Source of the DNA: Woeseiaceae bacterium
Lineage (GTDB): Bacteria > Pseudomonadota > Gammaproteobacteria > Steroidobacterales > Woeseiaceae
Assembly (NCBI GenBank): GCA_021773075.1
Contig: JAJFKT010000035.1
Span: 124,001-188,000 of the forward strand
Reading direction: 5' to 3'
DNA: 64,000 nucleotides
Each line of letters begins with the position of its first letter. Position 1 is the first letter of the stretch. A program made the position numbers and the translations under genes. The notes under the pieces are model-generated. The model did not search any database, was not told the DNA's origin, and saw only the letters and a program-made list of their open reading frames with translations. Positions 55,864 through 64,000 of this stretch are shown one piece after another.

Positions 55864-56926
55864 AGTCATAGTCCAGGTCATACGACAGCGGCTTCTGGCG
55901 CTGCCAACCCGACGACGAAAAAAGATGCTATCGAGACAAAACAAGGCGGACATACTGGCGGCATGTTCTATCGCAATAGCGCTTCCCGCTTACTACAAGA
56001 TCAAGTTTCTGCTCGATGGACAAATGACGGTCGAGCAGATGCTCGTTCCTGCCGCTGTATACGAAGTTGTGTTCGCATTCTTGCTTGCAAGCCTGTTGTT
56101 GCTCCTCTATCGCGTCGGCTCACGGCAAATTGATCGGCACGGTCGCCCGGCGTTGAGACGCTTGCTGCCTTTATTCCTTGTAGTGGCAGCAGCCAGCGTT
56201 GCAATCGCCTTCACCCGATTTTTCTTCAACGTTGTGGTCGACTGGGGATCGCCAGCATCCTTTGAATTCGACGTGGCAGTGCTGGCGGTGTTGTTACCTT
56301 TGATTGTGTCCGGCGTTGCAGACCGTATTTTCCTGGAGGGTGAGGCGAGGGCAGCGGAACAAGCTACGCTTATCGCGCGGTTCGAAACCCTAAAGGCAAG
56401 ACTTAGTCCACACTTTCTTTTCAACAGCTTGAATACGCTCGTCGACATCGTTGAAGAAGATCCGAAACTCGCGGTGCGTTTCATCGAAGAGCTGGCCAAT
56501 ATCTATCGTTACATCCTTGAACACCGTGACGAACAGCTGGTACCCCTGTCCGCCGAAATAGGGGCTATTCGTTCTTTGCTTTACCTGCTCGAATCACGTC
56601 AGCCAGGTGCGTTTGAATTTGATTTCAGTCTCGCACCCGGCGCTGAAACACATCAGATTGTGCCATTGGCGTTGCAGACCGTGGTTGAGAACGCGTTGAA
56701 ACATAACGCGTACAGCGCCGCTTCGCCGCTAAAGCTGAAGGTATTTACCGATGATGATCAATTGATCGTAGAGAACACGCTCAACCGCCGGGAAAACGTA
56801 GACTCAATGGAAAGCGGTCTTGAGAACCTGCGGACCCGGGTTGAGCATGTATGCGGAAAAACAGTACAAGTAACCGAAACGAAAACCACTTACTCGGTTC
56901 GCGTGCCGTTGATTTCGGCTGCATGA
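55850..56926 (+). CDS. LytS/AlgZ-type sensor histidine kinase
   Basis: A 358-residue membrane kinase. The N-terminal region has about four transmembrane segments (e.g. VVFAFLLASLLLLLYRVGS). The His_kinase domain carries the phosphorylated His in LKARLSPHFLFNSLNTLVDI. The ATP-binding part shows PLALQTVVENALKHNAYSAA and MESGLENLRTRVEHVCGKTV (the GXGLXN-like loop). It starts with a GTG with TGAGGT upstream. The stop overlaps the response regulator start as ATGA. It forms a two-component system with the LytTR protein. The signal is unknown, perhaps an envelope condition seen with the co-translated exported protein. Confidence 0.88.
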   Translation: MKSAKVIVQVIRQRLLALPTRRRKKMLSRQNKADILAACSIAIALPAYYKIKFLLDGQMTVEQMLVPAAVYEVVFAFLLASLLLLLYRVGSRQIDRHGRPALRRLLPLFLVVAAASVAIAFTRFFFNVVVDWGSPASFEFDVAVLAVLLPLIVSGVADRIFLEGEARAAEQATLIARFETLKARLSPHFLFNSLNTLVDIVEEDPKLAVRFIEELANIYRYILEHRDEQLVPLSAEIGAIRSLLYLLESRQPGAFEFDFSLAPGAETHQIVPLALQTVVENALKHNAYSAASPLKLKVFTDDDQLIVENTLNRRENVDSMESGLENLRTRVEHVCGKTVQVTETKTTYSVRVPLISAA

Positions 56927-57681
56927 AGGTCCTGATTGTCGAAGACGAACCACGCGCAGCGAATCGTCTGGAACGCCTTATTGAGGAGCTTCAACCCGGT
57001 ACGGAGATCATCGGCAAAACGCCGTCCGTCGCGGCAACCTTGCTGTGGCTCGACAGCAATGGGACGCCTGATCTTATTTTTATGGACATCCGACTTGAGG
57101 ACGGCGACAGCTTCGAGATCCTGGCGAAACGTCGCATAGACTCACCGATCGTATTTTGTACGGCCTATAGTGGCTATGCCCTGCAGGCATTCGCTGCTAA
57201 TAGCATCGATTACCTGCTGAAACCGATTGTTCGAAGAGATTTGATCAGGGCGCTGCGTAAATATCAGAAATTCGGCGGCTTCCGGATGTCTTCCAATGAG
57301 TGGCCAGACTTTCCTGCCGAAGATGCGGCCAAAAGCAGGCGCAATACGTATCGTCAACAGTTTCTTGTCGCTCTGGCTGGCCATTTCACACCGGTACGAA
57401 GCACCGATGTTATTGCCGTTCGCAGTTATCTGAAGGGTAGCCAACTTATTGATAAAAACGGTCGACAGTGGGTGCTGGATAACTCACTGGCAGAGATTGA
57501 AGAGGCATTAGACCCGGAAGACTTCTGTCGAATTAGCCGGCAATGGCTGATCCGACTATCAGCTGTTTCGTCACTCCTGAAGAGTGATGGCGGTTATAAA
57601 ATTATTCTGAACGGATTGGCCGAAGCAGTCAGAGTATCGCGATCGCGAGTTAAGGAAATAAAAGCGCGGCTCGCCGCTTGA
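56923..57681 (+). CDS. LytTR-family response regulator
   Basis: A 252-residue regulator. The receiver domain starts at MKVLIVEDEP, has the phospho-acceptor Asp55 in LIFMDIRLEDGDSFE and the switch Lys in SIDYLLKPIV. The C-terminal LytTR DNA-binding domain lies in about residues 150-250 (VIAVRSYLKGSQLIDKNGRQ, then EDFCRISRQWLIRLSAVSSL). It is the partner of the upstream LytS-like kinase (ATGA overlap). The frame also opens at 56851 but the receiver start fits 56923. Its target genes are unknown. Confidence 0.9.
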   Translation: MKVLIVEDEPRAANRLERLIEELQPGTEIIGKTPSVAATLLWLDSNGTPDLIFMDIRLEDGDSFEILAKRRIDSPIVFCTAYSGYALQAFAANSIDYLLKPIVRRDLIRALRKYQKFGGFRMSSNEWPDFPAEDAAKSRRNTYRQQFLVALAGHFTPVRSTDVIAVRSYLKGSQLIDKNGRQWVLDNSLAEIEEALDPEDFCRISRQWLIRLSAVSSLLKSDGGYKIILNGLAEAVRVSRSRVKEIKARLAA

Positions 57682-57757
57682 AAACACATTCGTCCGGTGC
57701 GAGACGCTTTGGCTTCGGCGACGACGTTTCATAGACACGTCATCGATCTCTAACTTG

Positions 57758-58330
57758 TCAGAGCCCAACCAAATCGTCAATAACAGCGTCGCTACTTATC
57801 TCGATACGTACATCCTCTGCTTCCAGGACGAGCCTGCGAACGTGACTCCCGGGACCGATGACAAGCAACTTCTCCACGTCGCAGCTAACATGCCAAAGCG
57901 CGCGTTTGCGAACGCGAATCTCGCCATTTATCTGAGTTCGGTTAATCGTACCGCCGCTACAGAAAAGCTCGACGTCGCCGTCAACTTGCGAGCCGTCAAA
58001 GCTAAAATCCGCATGATGCGCCACCAGCCCGTCACCAATGTGAGAGCCCGGCTGAGCAGTCAGCACTCCATCGGTAATTCGCAGCCGGCCGTAGACAGTG
58101 CTTTCGTTCATCAGCGTAACGTCACCGTCGATCATACGAACACTTGCGGCCGCGGCTTTTTGCATTATCATCAGGCTGCCGTCGATAACACGAATTGCCC
58201 CCCGCTGTTCGCCCGGGTCAACAACTATCGCTTTATCAATAGAACACGCAGCAATGCCGCTTGAGAACAGGGCCACCGCCCATACAAGTCTATTGCCGAG
58301 GAGTAAGCGGTTTTTTGAGTTGGTGTTCAC
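57758..58330 (-). CDS. Exported polymer-forming (bactofilin-like/beta-helix) protein
   Basis: A 190-residue protein with a leader ending in a lipobox-like GIAAC (Cys29). The mature part is a repeated pattern of short strands with Gly and Val, such as GSLMIMQKAAAASVRMIDGD, VTLMNESTVYGRLRITDGVL and GDVELFCSGGTINRTQINGE, which fits a right-handed beta-helix as in bactofilins or polymer-forming proteins. It is probably a periplasmic or outer-membrane-attached structural protein. It sits convergent to the response regulator, 76 bp away, and just upstream (by transcription, downstream) of the serine-hydrolase gene on the same strand. Confidence 0.6.
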   Translation of the reverse strand: MNTNSKNRLLLGNRLVWAVALFSSGIAACSIDKAIVVDPGEQRGAIRVIDGSLMIMQKAAAASVRMIDGDVTLMNESTVYGRLRITDGVLTAQPGSHIGDGLVAHHADFSFDGSQVDGDVELFCSGGTINRTQINGEIRVRKRALWHVSCDVEKLLVIGPGSHVRRLVLEAEDVRIEISSDAVIDDLVGL

Positions 58331-58332
58331 GT

Positions 58333-59436
58333 CTATAACAGTTCGGGTAGCTGCCGTCGAACCAGATCAAAGAAAGCGACCTCACCGTCCGAAGGAAATA
58401 CGTTGTAATTGGCGATACCCGCAACGATCAAACCATCTTCCGGAATGAACAGTACGTTGCAGTACGCACCATTGGTTTCCCCACCGTGGAAGTACATTAG
58501 TTTTCCCGACTCGTTGTCCATTACCTGCCATCCAAATGTGTAGCCAACCGCCTGTTGGTCAGCCGTCGTCGATTCAGTTCGCATGAGTGTCTGCCTTTCC
58601 TCATCCAGAAAATCACTCTCGAATATGGCATGTGTGAAGCTTGCGATGTCCTCCGCGGTCGACAGCAGACCGCCCGATGGGTAGTAGTCAGAACTATCCC
58701 GCCAGAACGTGTTGACAAGTTGCCCGCTCAATACAGTATAGAATCGTGTGCGACCGGGAATGATCGCCAATGGGTGATCAACCATTGTGTTCGTGAGATC
58801 AAGGGGTAGCAGCAGGTTTTCAATTAGTGCCTGAGAATATGGAAGGCCAACGACGCGCTCAACTGCCACCCCCAGCAAATTGATACCGAATCCGCTGTAG
58901 TGATGTTCCGTCCCAGGCTCACTTAACAACGGATCTTCGGCAAAGACCGGAAGCGCATCGGATAAGGCTTCATAAAACCGCATGTTGTTCGCCTCGGCCA
59001 TATTCGAAAAATCATAGTGGCGTAATCCGGACGTATGACTCGCGATCTGGCGCGCGGTGATCGTGCTGCCCTTCTCCGGGAATTCCGGGACATACTCCCG
59101 AATATCAGTATCCAGGCGGATCATTTCTTTCTGCACCAGTGCTGCGACCAAAGTCGTCGTGAACACTTTCGAAACGCTGCCAATACGCATGCGGGTCCCG
59201 GGCTCTAACGGCACGTCATTTTCCAAATCTGCATGGCCGACTGCGTAGCTGAACGCCAGATGTCCGTCTTTGATAACTGCGACCTGAATACCTGAACCAC
59301 CGTCAGCTCGGTAGGCAGAGTTAACCATTTCTATGGCCGCTGCTTGTGTCTCGTTTATCGCGTTCTCAGCGACGGCCGATTCGGCCGCTAGACAAAAAGC
59401 GAATGCTACGACTACTACTGTAAACCGATGAATCAT
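58333..59436 (-). CDS. Exported beta-lactamase-fold serine hydrolase
   Basis: A 367-residue protein with signal peptide (IHRFTVVVVAFAFCLAAESA). The class C beta-lactamase/DD-peptidase fold motifs are present: SXXK in IGSVSKVFTT (Ser87, Lys90), YXX in HHYSGFGINLLGV, and the third motif HGG in FHGGETNGAYC. Such proteins are esterases, D-aminopeptidases or peptidases, not necessarily resistance enzymes. It starts with ATG at 59436 and lies between the AraC gene and the beta-helix protein on the same strand. The 2-bp gap to the latter suggests an operon. The substrate is unknown. Confidence 0.85.
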   Translation of the reverse strand: MIHRFTVVVVAFAFCLAAESAVAENAINETQAAAIEMVNSAYRADGGSGIQVAVIKDGHLAFSYAVGHADLENDVPLEPGTRMRIGSVSKVFTTTLVAALVQKEMIRLDTDIREYVPEFPEKGSTITARQIASHTSGLRHYDFSNMAEANNMRFYEALSDALPVFAEDPLLSEPGTEHHYSGFGINLLGVAVERVVGLPYSQALIENLLLPLDLTNTMVDHPLAIIPGRTRFYTVLSGQLVNTFWRDSSDYYPSGGLLSTAEDIASFTHAIFESDFLDEERQTLMRTESTTADQQAVGYTFGWQVMDNESGKLMYFHGGETNGAYCNVLFIPEDGLIVAGIANYNVFPSDGEVAFFDLVRRQLPELL

Positions 59437-59548
59437 CGCGAAGCTCCGTATCGATGCCTTTCGAAGTATTTCCAGATGCGATCATCGTTGCGATAGATCA
59501 GTCGCTCAACAAGAATCCTGTCCGGTAGCGCGCGCTCGGACACGAAAG

Positions 59549-60544
59549 TTAGCTGGAGCGAGATCGTCGGTACTCTCCCGGTGTCTGGCCGGTTTCTCGT
59601 CGAAAGGCCTCGTAGAATGTCGAGCGGGCCCGAAAGCCCACCAACAGCCCGACGGCCTCTATTGAGGTCCGCGCTTCGGCGGCGTCACACATTAATTTCT
59701 GTGCCTCCTCAACACGATATCGATTGACATAATCGTAGAAGTTGCTTCCGCCAACCTTATTGATAATCTCGGAGAGCTGACGTGCAGACAGGTTCAACGC
59801 AATGGCCAGGGATTCAAGGCTTAGCTGTGGGTCGAGGAAGTGCTTTTCGTTGAGCATGAGCGTATTGAGTTGCTCAAGTATGCGGGTGTCATCACCCGGC
59901 CCAGGGCGAACTGGACCCAGGTAGTCTCTGAGCGCTCGCGAGTCGGTCATAATGAGAAACGTCAGACCGATGAGAAACAGTGTGCCGATGACAGGTACTG
60001 AGTCGAATATCCAGCTTACGGAAGGCCACGACAATCGCGCGAATTGGGCAACGTGGACCAACCAAGTCGCCGTCAGCAGGAAAATTAGATGCGGGGGTTT
60101 TCGGCTTTTGAACTTGCGGGCCTGCATGTACACATAGGTTGCCATGCTGGTGTAGCCAACATAGACCGCAATCACGTGCCCGATATGTACATTCTCAGCG
60201 ACGAATGAGCCGAAAAACAGGCTTGCCACCACATAGGTCGCCGCTGGCATATACGCCCATGCCGGCATGGGGCCGCGGCCCAGCGCACCCAGAAAGTAGT
60301 CCAGAAAGAGCGCGCCGGTCAGCAGTCCAATCGTGTCATCGATCAGTTGCAATTCCTTCGTCGGCTGCAACCACCCCTGATCGACTAACATGAAAGTCGT
60401 GAGCAGCCAGCCGTAACAAAACAGAAAGCCGGCAAAACGGTTTCTGGCGCGAGTACGATGGAAGCGCGAACTCCACAGCATCGCAGCAGCCAGCATGATT
60501 GCGTTGGCAGCAGCTAAAAACTCTATGAAAGCGAGTATCGGCAT
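59549..60544 (-). CDS. AraC-family regulator with membrane N-terminus
   Basis: A 331-residue protein. The N-terminal 210 residues contain about six to seven transmembrane segments (e.g. IEFLAAANAIMLAAAMLWSS, GTLFLIGLTFLIMTDSRALR). The C-terminal AraC domain of about 100 residues has LESLAIALNLSARQLSEIIN and ARTSIEAVGLLVGFRARSTF then RRETGQTPGEYRRSRS. This architecture suggests sensing of a membrane or periplasmic signal and direct DNA binding. It lies just upstream of the serine hydrolase on the same strand (112 bp) and may regulate it. Confidence 0.87.
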   Translation of the reverse strand: MPILAFIEFLAAANAIMLAAAMLWSSRFHRTRARNRFAGFLFCYGWLLTTFMLVDQGWLQPTKELQLIDDTIGLLTGALFLDYFLGALGRGPMPAWAYMPAATYVVASLFFGSFVAENVHIGHVIAVYVGYTSMATYVYMQARKFKSRKPPHLIFLLTATWLVHVAQFARLSWPSVSWIFDSVPVIGTLFLIGLTFLIMTDSRALRDYLGPVRPGPGDDTRILEQLNTLMLNEKHFLDPQLSLESLAIALNLSARQLSEIINKVGGSNFYDYVNRYRVEEAQKLMCDAAEARTSIEAVGLLVGFRARSTFYEAFRRETGQTPGEYRRSRSS

Positions 60545-60730
60545 TCGGCTCCAGGTCTGTGGGCCAGCATCCGCATCATCTTACCGCGAAGCAAAGACAG
60601 CCACATTGACTCTCCGGTCTGTCATAGTCACACGACGATATTGCATAATCCCGGGTGGCATGATGTAAGCTATCGGTCAGCTCACAAGACTAAACAAGCC
60701 CGGCCTGACCCGGGGGAGTTGTGTTGAACA

Positions 60731-60759
60731 CTGACGCAATACGAAAGTCCTACTATACT
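60731..60759 (+). promoter_or_regulatory. Possible promoter of the fourth TBDR gene
   Basis: CTGACG (60731-60736) and TATACT (60754-60759) are separated by 17 bp, 46 bp upstream of the ATG at 60806. The rest of the 260-bp gap shows no operator palindrome like those near 3.1 kb. Confidence 0.4.
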
Positions 60760-60805
60760 GATTTATTAATTCACTAATTTAGCTTGGGTACACAAGGGGG
60801 AACCT

Positions 60806-63406
60806 ATGATCCATTCAAGAAACCAGAGGCAACTCAGCCTCATCGCGACCATTGCGGCCGCACTCGCAGTCGGCAGTCCTGCGGCATTCTCACAAACCGA
60901 TGGCGCGAACGATTCGATTGAAGAGATCGTGACGACGGGTACTCGCAAACTGGGACAGTCGCCAACAGAGACTATGTCACCGATCGATGTACTCGCCGGT
61001 ACGGCACTGGCAAATCAGGCAACGTTCGACATGACTGACGGTCTGACGAAGGTTGCGCCGTCGATCAATACGCAACGTTTTCCGATCGCTGATGGAACCG
61101 CATTTATTCGGCCAGTGTCGTTACGCAATCTGTCGCCAGATCAAACTTTGGTCCTTGTGAACGGCACGCGGCGCCATCGGTCGCCGCTGGTCAATCTGCA
61201 GCTGGCTCCACTGGGCACCGTCAATCAAGGTGCACAGGCGGTCGACTTTTCTGCGCTGCCATCGCTGGCAATCAAGCGGCTCGAAGTCCTGCGCGACGGA
61301 GCGTCCGCTCAGTATGGCTCCGATGCTATCGCGGGCGTAATCAATGTCATCTTAAAAGACGCTAACGAGGGATTCTCCATATCTGCGCAGACCGGCGAAT
61401 ACTATGAGGGTGATGGTACCCGAACAACCCTGGCGGCTAACGCCGGCTTTCGTCTCGGTGACGCTGGATTCTTGAATGCGACTATCGAGCATTCAACAGC
61501 AGATACAACCTCGCGTGGCGTGCAACGCGGCGATTGCCAGCCGGTCATCGACGCGGTTGGGCCGGGCGTAGTGCCGTTGAACGATCTTTGCCAGCGCTGG
61601 GGTGACCCGGACGTTGAAGCCCTGAAATTCTTTTTGAATGCGGGGATTGACGTGAGTGAGAATACGGAGATTTACGGTAACGTCAGTTTCTCCGACAACG
61701 ACACAGTCTCTGATTTCTTCTACCGTCACCCGGTATTGGATCCTTCTGCAGGAGTAAACGGCCGTTCGACGTTGATACAAGACGGCGACGGCGACTTCAT
61801 TCCCGATCCAGCGCCTCAGGCACTGGTTGACCGCATTATCGCGGGAGGCTTCGATCCAGCTGATTATCTGACGGCCGATGCGGATCTGGTGACCAATCCA
61901 AGCGGCTTCGTAATGTTGAATCCGATCTTCACGCAATTCCCGGGTGGCTACAATCCTGACTTCGGTGCCGCTATCTCGGATATGGCATTGGTTCTCGGCG
62001 TGCGTGGTGAGACCGGCTCAGGCCTGAGCTGGGATATTCGTGGACGCGTTGCCGAAAGTGAGGCCGATTACATATTGTCGGAGACTATCAATCCCAGCCT
62101 TGGTCGACTGTCGCCAACCAGCTTCAATCCAGGCAAGCTGACGCAGGAGGAGACTGGCTTCAACGCAGATTTTGTGAAGACCTTTGATGTTGGCAATCTT
62201 GCTTCGCCGCTTAACTTCGCGTTCGGCTTTGAATGGCGGGAAGAAACATACAAGATTGCTGCCGGCGATGCGGCTTCTAATACCGCGGGACCAGCTTTCG
62301 AATTCGGCGTTGGCTCTGACGGGTTCCAGGGCTTTGCGGTCGAATCAGCCGGTAGCTTCGACAGCTCAAGTGTTGCGGCGTATGTGGATATTGAGGCCGA
62401 CCTGACCGATAACTTCACGCTTGGTGCCGCCGTTCGCTTCGAGGACTACGACGAGTTTGGTGACACGACGGACTTCAAACTGTCCGGGCGCCTTCAGGTT
62501 AACGAGCAGTTCGCATTGCGCGCCACGATTAGCAGCGGATTCCGCGCGCCAACACCTGGCCAGGTCAACACACTCAATACTACGACCAGTGCAGACTCAG
62601 CAGGCAACCTGATTCCGAGCGGTACATTTCCGGTCGGCAGTACCGTTGCAATGGTGCTAGGGTCGCAACCGCTTGTGCCGGAGGAATCAACCAGCTTCAC
62701 ATTGGGTGCAGTTTGGACTGCGACAGACAATATCAACGTTACGCTCGATTACTATGATATTGAGATCGACGACAGGCTCGCGTTGTTCAATACGACGATA
62801 ACCGCACAGAATGTTGCTGACCTGACAGCCGCTGGCGTCCCAAATGCCGACTTGATGCTTGGCGGTTTGGCAAACTTTTTTGCTAATTCGTTCGATTCCG
62901 ATGTGTCTGGTTTCGACGTCGCCATAACGGCGGACTTCGAGGTGGGTTCCGGCGATCTGGTCGTTGATTTGCGTCACAACCAAAACGAACAAAAGGTGGA
63001 CAAAGTAGCGCCAGGAACAATCAATGCATCACGCGTCTTCGATCTTGAAAACCAGACTCCGGAAGGCAGGACGACGTTGACCTTCGACTTCGATACCGGC
63101 AATGTTCTGAGCGGCTACGTGCGCGTCAACAATTACGGTGACTGGAAGTCAACGGGCGGCCTCTTCAGTAGCGGTCTTGCCGACGATGTTTCAAGGTATA
63201 GTTCTGAAATACTGATTGATATCGAATCAACCTTCAGGTTCAACGACATATTCAAGTTGAGCGTTGGCATTGACAATGTATTCGACATTGAGCCAGGACC
63301 TGAGCGTGATGGCACGTTGGCATTTCTCGGAGCGAATACATCAATAACGTCGCCGTTCGGGAATAACGGTAGTTTTTGGTATGCACGTCTCGCGGCAGAT
63401 TTCTAG
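60806..63406 (+). CDS. TonB-dependent outer-membrane receptor
   Basis: An 866-residue receptor. It has a signal peptide to AAFSQ, a TonB-box-like segment IEEIVTTGTRKLGQ, and a plug with DQTLVLVNGTRRHRSPLVNL and LEVLRDGASAQYGSDAIAGV. A barrel ending in SFWYARLAADF follows. It shares the VNG.RRH and RDGA.AQYGSDAIAGV blocks with the receptor at 17890, so the two are paralogues. The ATG at 60806 has AAGGGGGAA upstream. A strong terminator follows the stop. No uptake partner is adjacent; upstream lies the divergent AraC gene, which could regulate it. Confidence 0.93.
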   Translation: MIHSRNQRQLSLIATIAAALAVGSPAAFSQTDGANDSIEEIVTTGTRKLGQSPTETMSPIDVLAGTALANQATFDMTDGLTKVAPSINTQRFPIADGTAFIRPVSLRNLSPDQTLVLVNGTRRHRSPLVNLQLAPLGTVNQGAQAVDFSALPSLAIKRLEVLRDGASAQYGSDAIAGVINVILKDANEGFSISAQTGEYYEGDGTRTTLAANAGFRLGDAGFLNATIEHSTADTTSRGVQRGDCQPVIDAVGPGVVPLNDLCQRWGDPDVEALKFFLNAGIDVSENTEIYGNVSFSDNDTVSDFFYRHPVLDPSAGVNGRSTLIQDGDGDFIPDPAPQALVDRIIAGGFDPADYLTADADLVTNPSGFVMLNPIFTQFPGGYNPDFGAAISDMALVLGVRGETGSGLSWDIRGRVAESEADYILSETINPSLGRLSPTSFNPGKLTQEETGFNADFVKTFDVGNLASPLNFAFGFEWREETYKIAAGDAASNTAGPAFEFGVGSDGFQGFAVESAGSFDSSSVAAYVDIEADLTDNFTLGAAVRFEDYDEFGDTTDFKLSGRLQVNEQFALRATISSGFRAPTPGQVNTLNTTTSADSAGNLIPSGTFPVGSTVAMVLGSQPLVPEESTSFTLGAVWTATDNINVTLDYYDIEIDDRLALFNTTITAQNVADLTAAGVPNADLMLGGLANFFANSFDSDVSGFDVAITADFEVGSGDLVVDLRHNQNEQKVDKVAPGTINASRVFDLENQTPEGRTTLTFDFDTGNVLSGYVRVNNYGDWKSTGGLFSSGLADDVSRYSSEILIDIESTFRFNDIFKLSVGIDNVFDIEPGPERDGTLAFLGANTSITSPFGNNGSFWYARLAADF

Positions 63407-63430
63407 TCGCTGCTTTCGTAAAGCAACATG

Positions 63431-63460
63431 AAAAAGCCCGGCTTGCCCGGGCTTTTTTTT
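63431..63460 (+). terminator. Strong intrinsic terminator after the TBDR gene
   Basis: An 11-bp stem (AAAAAGCCCGG / CCGGGCTTTTT) with a 5-base loop runs straight into a run of eight T, the textbook pattern. It ends the TBDR message and precedes the aldehyde dehydrogenase scrap by about 20 bp. Confidence 0.9.
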
Positions 63461-63474
63461 ACACAGGAAGGCGG

Positions 63475-63609
63475 CACCATAAAGTACGGGACGACGTCAT
63501 GCCGTTCGCCGGGCTAAGGCCGTCCGGTCTTGGTACCAGCGGAATTCCTCACACTATTCATGATATGCAGATAGACAAAATGATGATCATAAAATCGGCG
63601 CTACAATAG
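63475..63609 (+). pseudogene. C-terminal fragment of an aldehyde dehydrogenase
   Basis: Residues RDDVMPFAGLRPSGLGTSGI and then DMQIDKMMIIKS match the C-terminus of the full ALDH encoded at 25405 (RDDVMPFAGLRQSGLG, DMQIDKM.VIKS). The catalytic Cys, Glu and the NAD-binding half are absent, and the fragment begins just after the terminator. It ends in a normal stop two bases before the next gene, as if a full ALDH-oxidoreductase pair had lost its 5' part. The difference in sequence shows it is not a recent copy of the 25-kb gene. Confidence 0.75.
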
Positions 63610-63611
63610 AC

Positions 63612-64000
63612 ATGCCACGGCCAAAGATAGTCATCCTCGGAGGCGGCTTCGCAGGGGCATTTACGGCCAAAAACCTGCAAAAGATGGCGGGGTCGCTGGT
63701 CGATATTGAACTCATAAACGCAGAGAACTACTTCGTTTTTCAACCGCTACTGCCGGAAGTAGCATCAGGCACCATCAGCGCGCCCGATGCAGTGACGCCA
63801 TTGCGCTACATGTTACGTAAGGTGAAAGTTCGAATGGCCGAAGTTACCGGCGTCGACTTCGACTCTCGTCGCGTACATTTTTTGCAAGGGTCTCGACGCA
63901 CGCCACAATTCGTTGAATACGATCATCTGGTTATCGCTGTCGGCCAGAAAACGAATCTCTTGCACTCACCAGGCTTTCTCGAACACAGTCTTTGCATGCG
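63612..64000 (+). CDS. Type II NADH dehydrogenase-like FAD oxidoreductase (cut by the window end)
   Basis: The reading frame from the ATG at 63612 runs off the end of the window, giving 129 complete residues. It begins PRPKIVILGGGFAGAFTAKN, the FAD-binding GXGXXG motif, and continues with NYFVFQPLLPEVASGTISAP and YDHLVIAVGQKTN, typical of NDH-2-like NAD(P)/FAD oxidoreductases that pass electrons from NADH to quinone at the membrane face. The rest is missing, so the membrane-binding C-terminus and the exact subfamily cannot be judged. Confidence 0.88.
   Translation, partial: MPRPKIVILGGGFAGAFTAKNLQKMAGSLVDIELINAENYFVFQPLLPEVASGTISAPDAVTPLRYMLRKVKVRMAEVTGVDFDSRRVHFLQGSRRTPQFVEYDHLVIAVGQKTNLLHSPGFLEHSLCM

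Noticed and set aside
57755-58264. 169-residue plus-strand frame over the beta-helix protein gene
   Set aside because: It lies entirely antisense to a gene with leader and repeat structure; its translation shows no family features.
60697-60718. CCCGG-CCTGA-CCGGG-like hairpin upstream of the fourth TBDR
   Set aside because: Short stem without a T tract and upstream of the likely promoter; not convincing as a terminator or operator.

Overview
The window reads as a chromosomal segment of a Gram-negative, TonB-receptor-rich heterotrophic gammaproteobacterium, most likely marine. The evidence is four TonB-dependent receptors (TBDRs), several exported lipoproteins, SecB, a clade-type catalase next to OxyR, and moderate GC with long ORFs on both strands. 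I cannot name the genus from sequence alone. No rRNA, tRNA, CRISPR array or prophage is visible.

Layout. (1) 1-14.4 kb is a chitin/GlcNAc-type locus. A GlcNAc-kinase-like gene and an SSS symporter run leftward. A TBDR runs rightward, followed by TPR-sulfotransferase, Asp/Asn beta-hydroxylase-like enzyme, a SecB paralogue, a second sulfotransferase, a GH20 chitobiase-like lipoprotein and an FG-GAP/ASPIC lipoprotein. Three near-identical GACAACGTTGTC palindromes sit on the divergent promoters. (2) 14.4-16.7 kb: a methyltransferase and a radical SAM protein resembling the tetraether-lipid-synthase (Tes) family, overlapping and leftward. (3) 17.0-23.4 kb: an exported SAM hydroxide adenosyltransferase-like protein, a TBDR, an exported M20 peptidase and an ankyrin-type protein. 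(4) 23.4-30.1 kb, leftward: an exported F420-oxidoreductase-like protein; a unit of acetolactate-synthase-like enzyme, aldehyde dehydrogenase and short SAH-hydrolase-like protein; and catalase, divergent from oxyR. (5) 30.3-37.2 kb: oxyR, NAD(P)-binding protein, DMT exporter, LysR regulator, Tat-exported class V aminotransferase, HemN/HemW-like radical SAM protein and GST. (6) 37.4-51.5 kb: TBDR, methyltransferase and peptide-binding lipoprotein (rightward); a 1.1-kb patch with an XRE membrane protein and two transposase remnants; a complete dppBCDF-type ABC operon (leftward); then a class II glutamine amidotransferase and a MalT-like regulator. (7) 51.5-60.5 kb: GH39-like lipoprotein, unknown exported proteins, a CadC-like regulator, a LytS/LytTR two-component pair, a beta-lactamase-fold hydrolase and a membrane-anchored AraC regulator. 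(8) 60.8-64 kb: a fourth TBDR, a strong terminator, the C-terminal scrap of an aldehyde dehydrogenase, and the start of a type II NADH dehydrogenase that runs off the end.

How the genes may work together: each TBDR heads or joins a short same-strand unit that includes hydrolases, permeases or binding proteins. The most unusual group is the GlcNAc-type TBDR followed by two sulfotransferases, a hydroxylase and a dedicated SecB. That combination suggests modification and assisted export of an envelope protein, possibly the receptor or the lipoproteins made from the same unit. This is inference from gene order.
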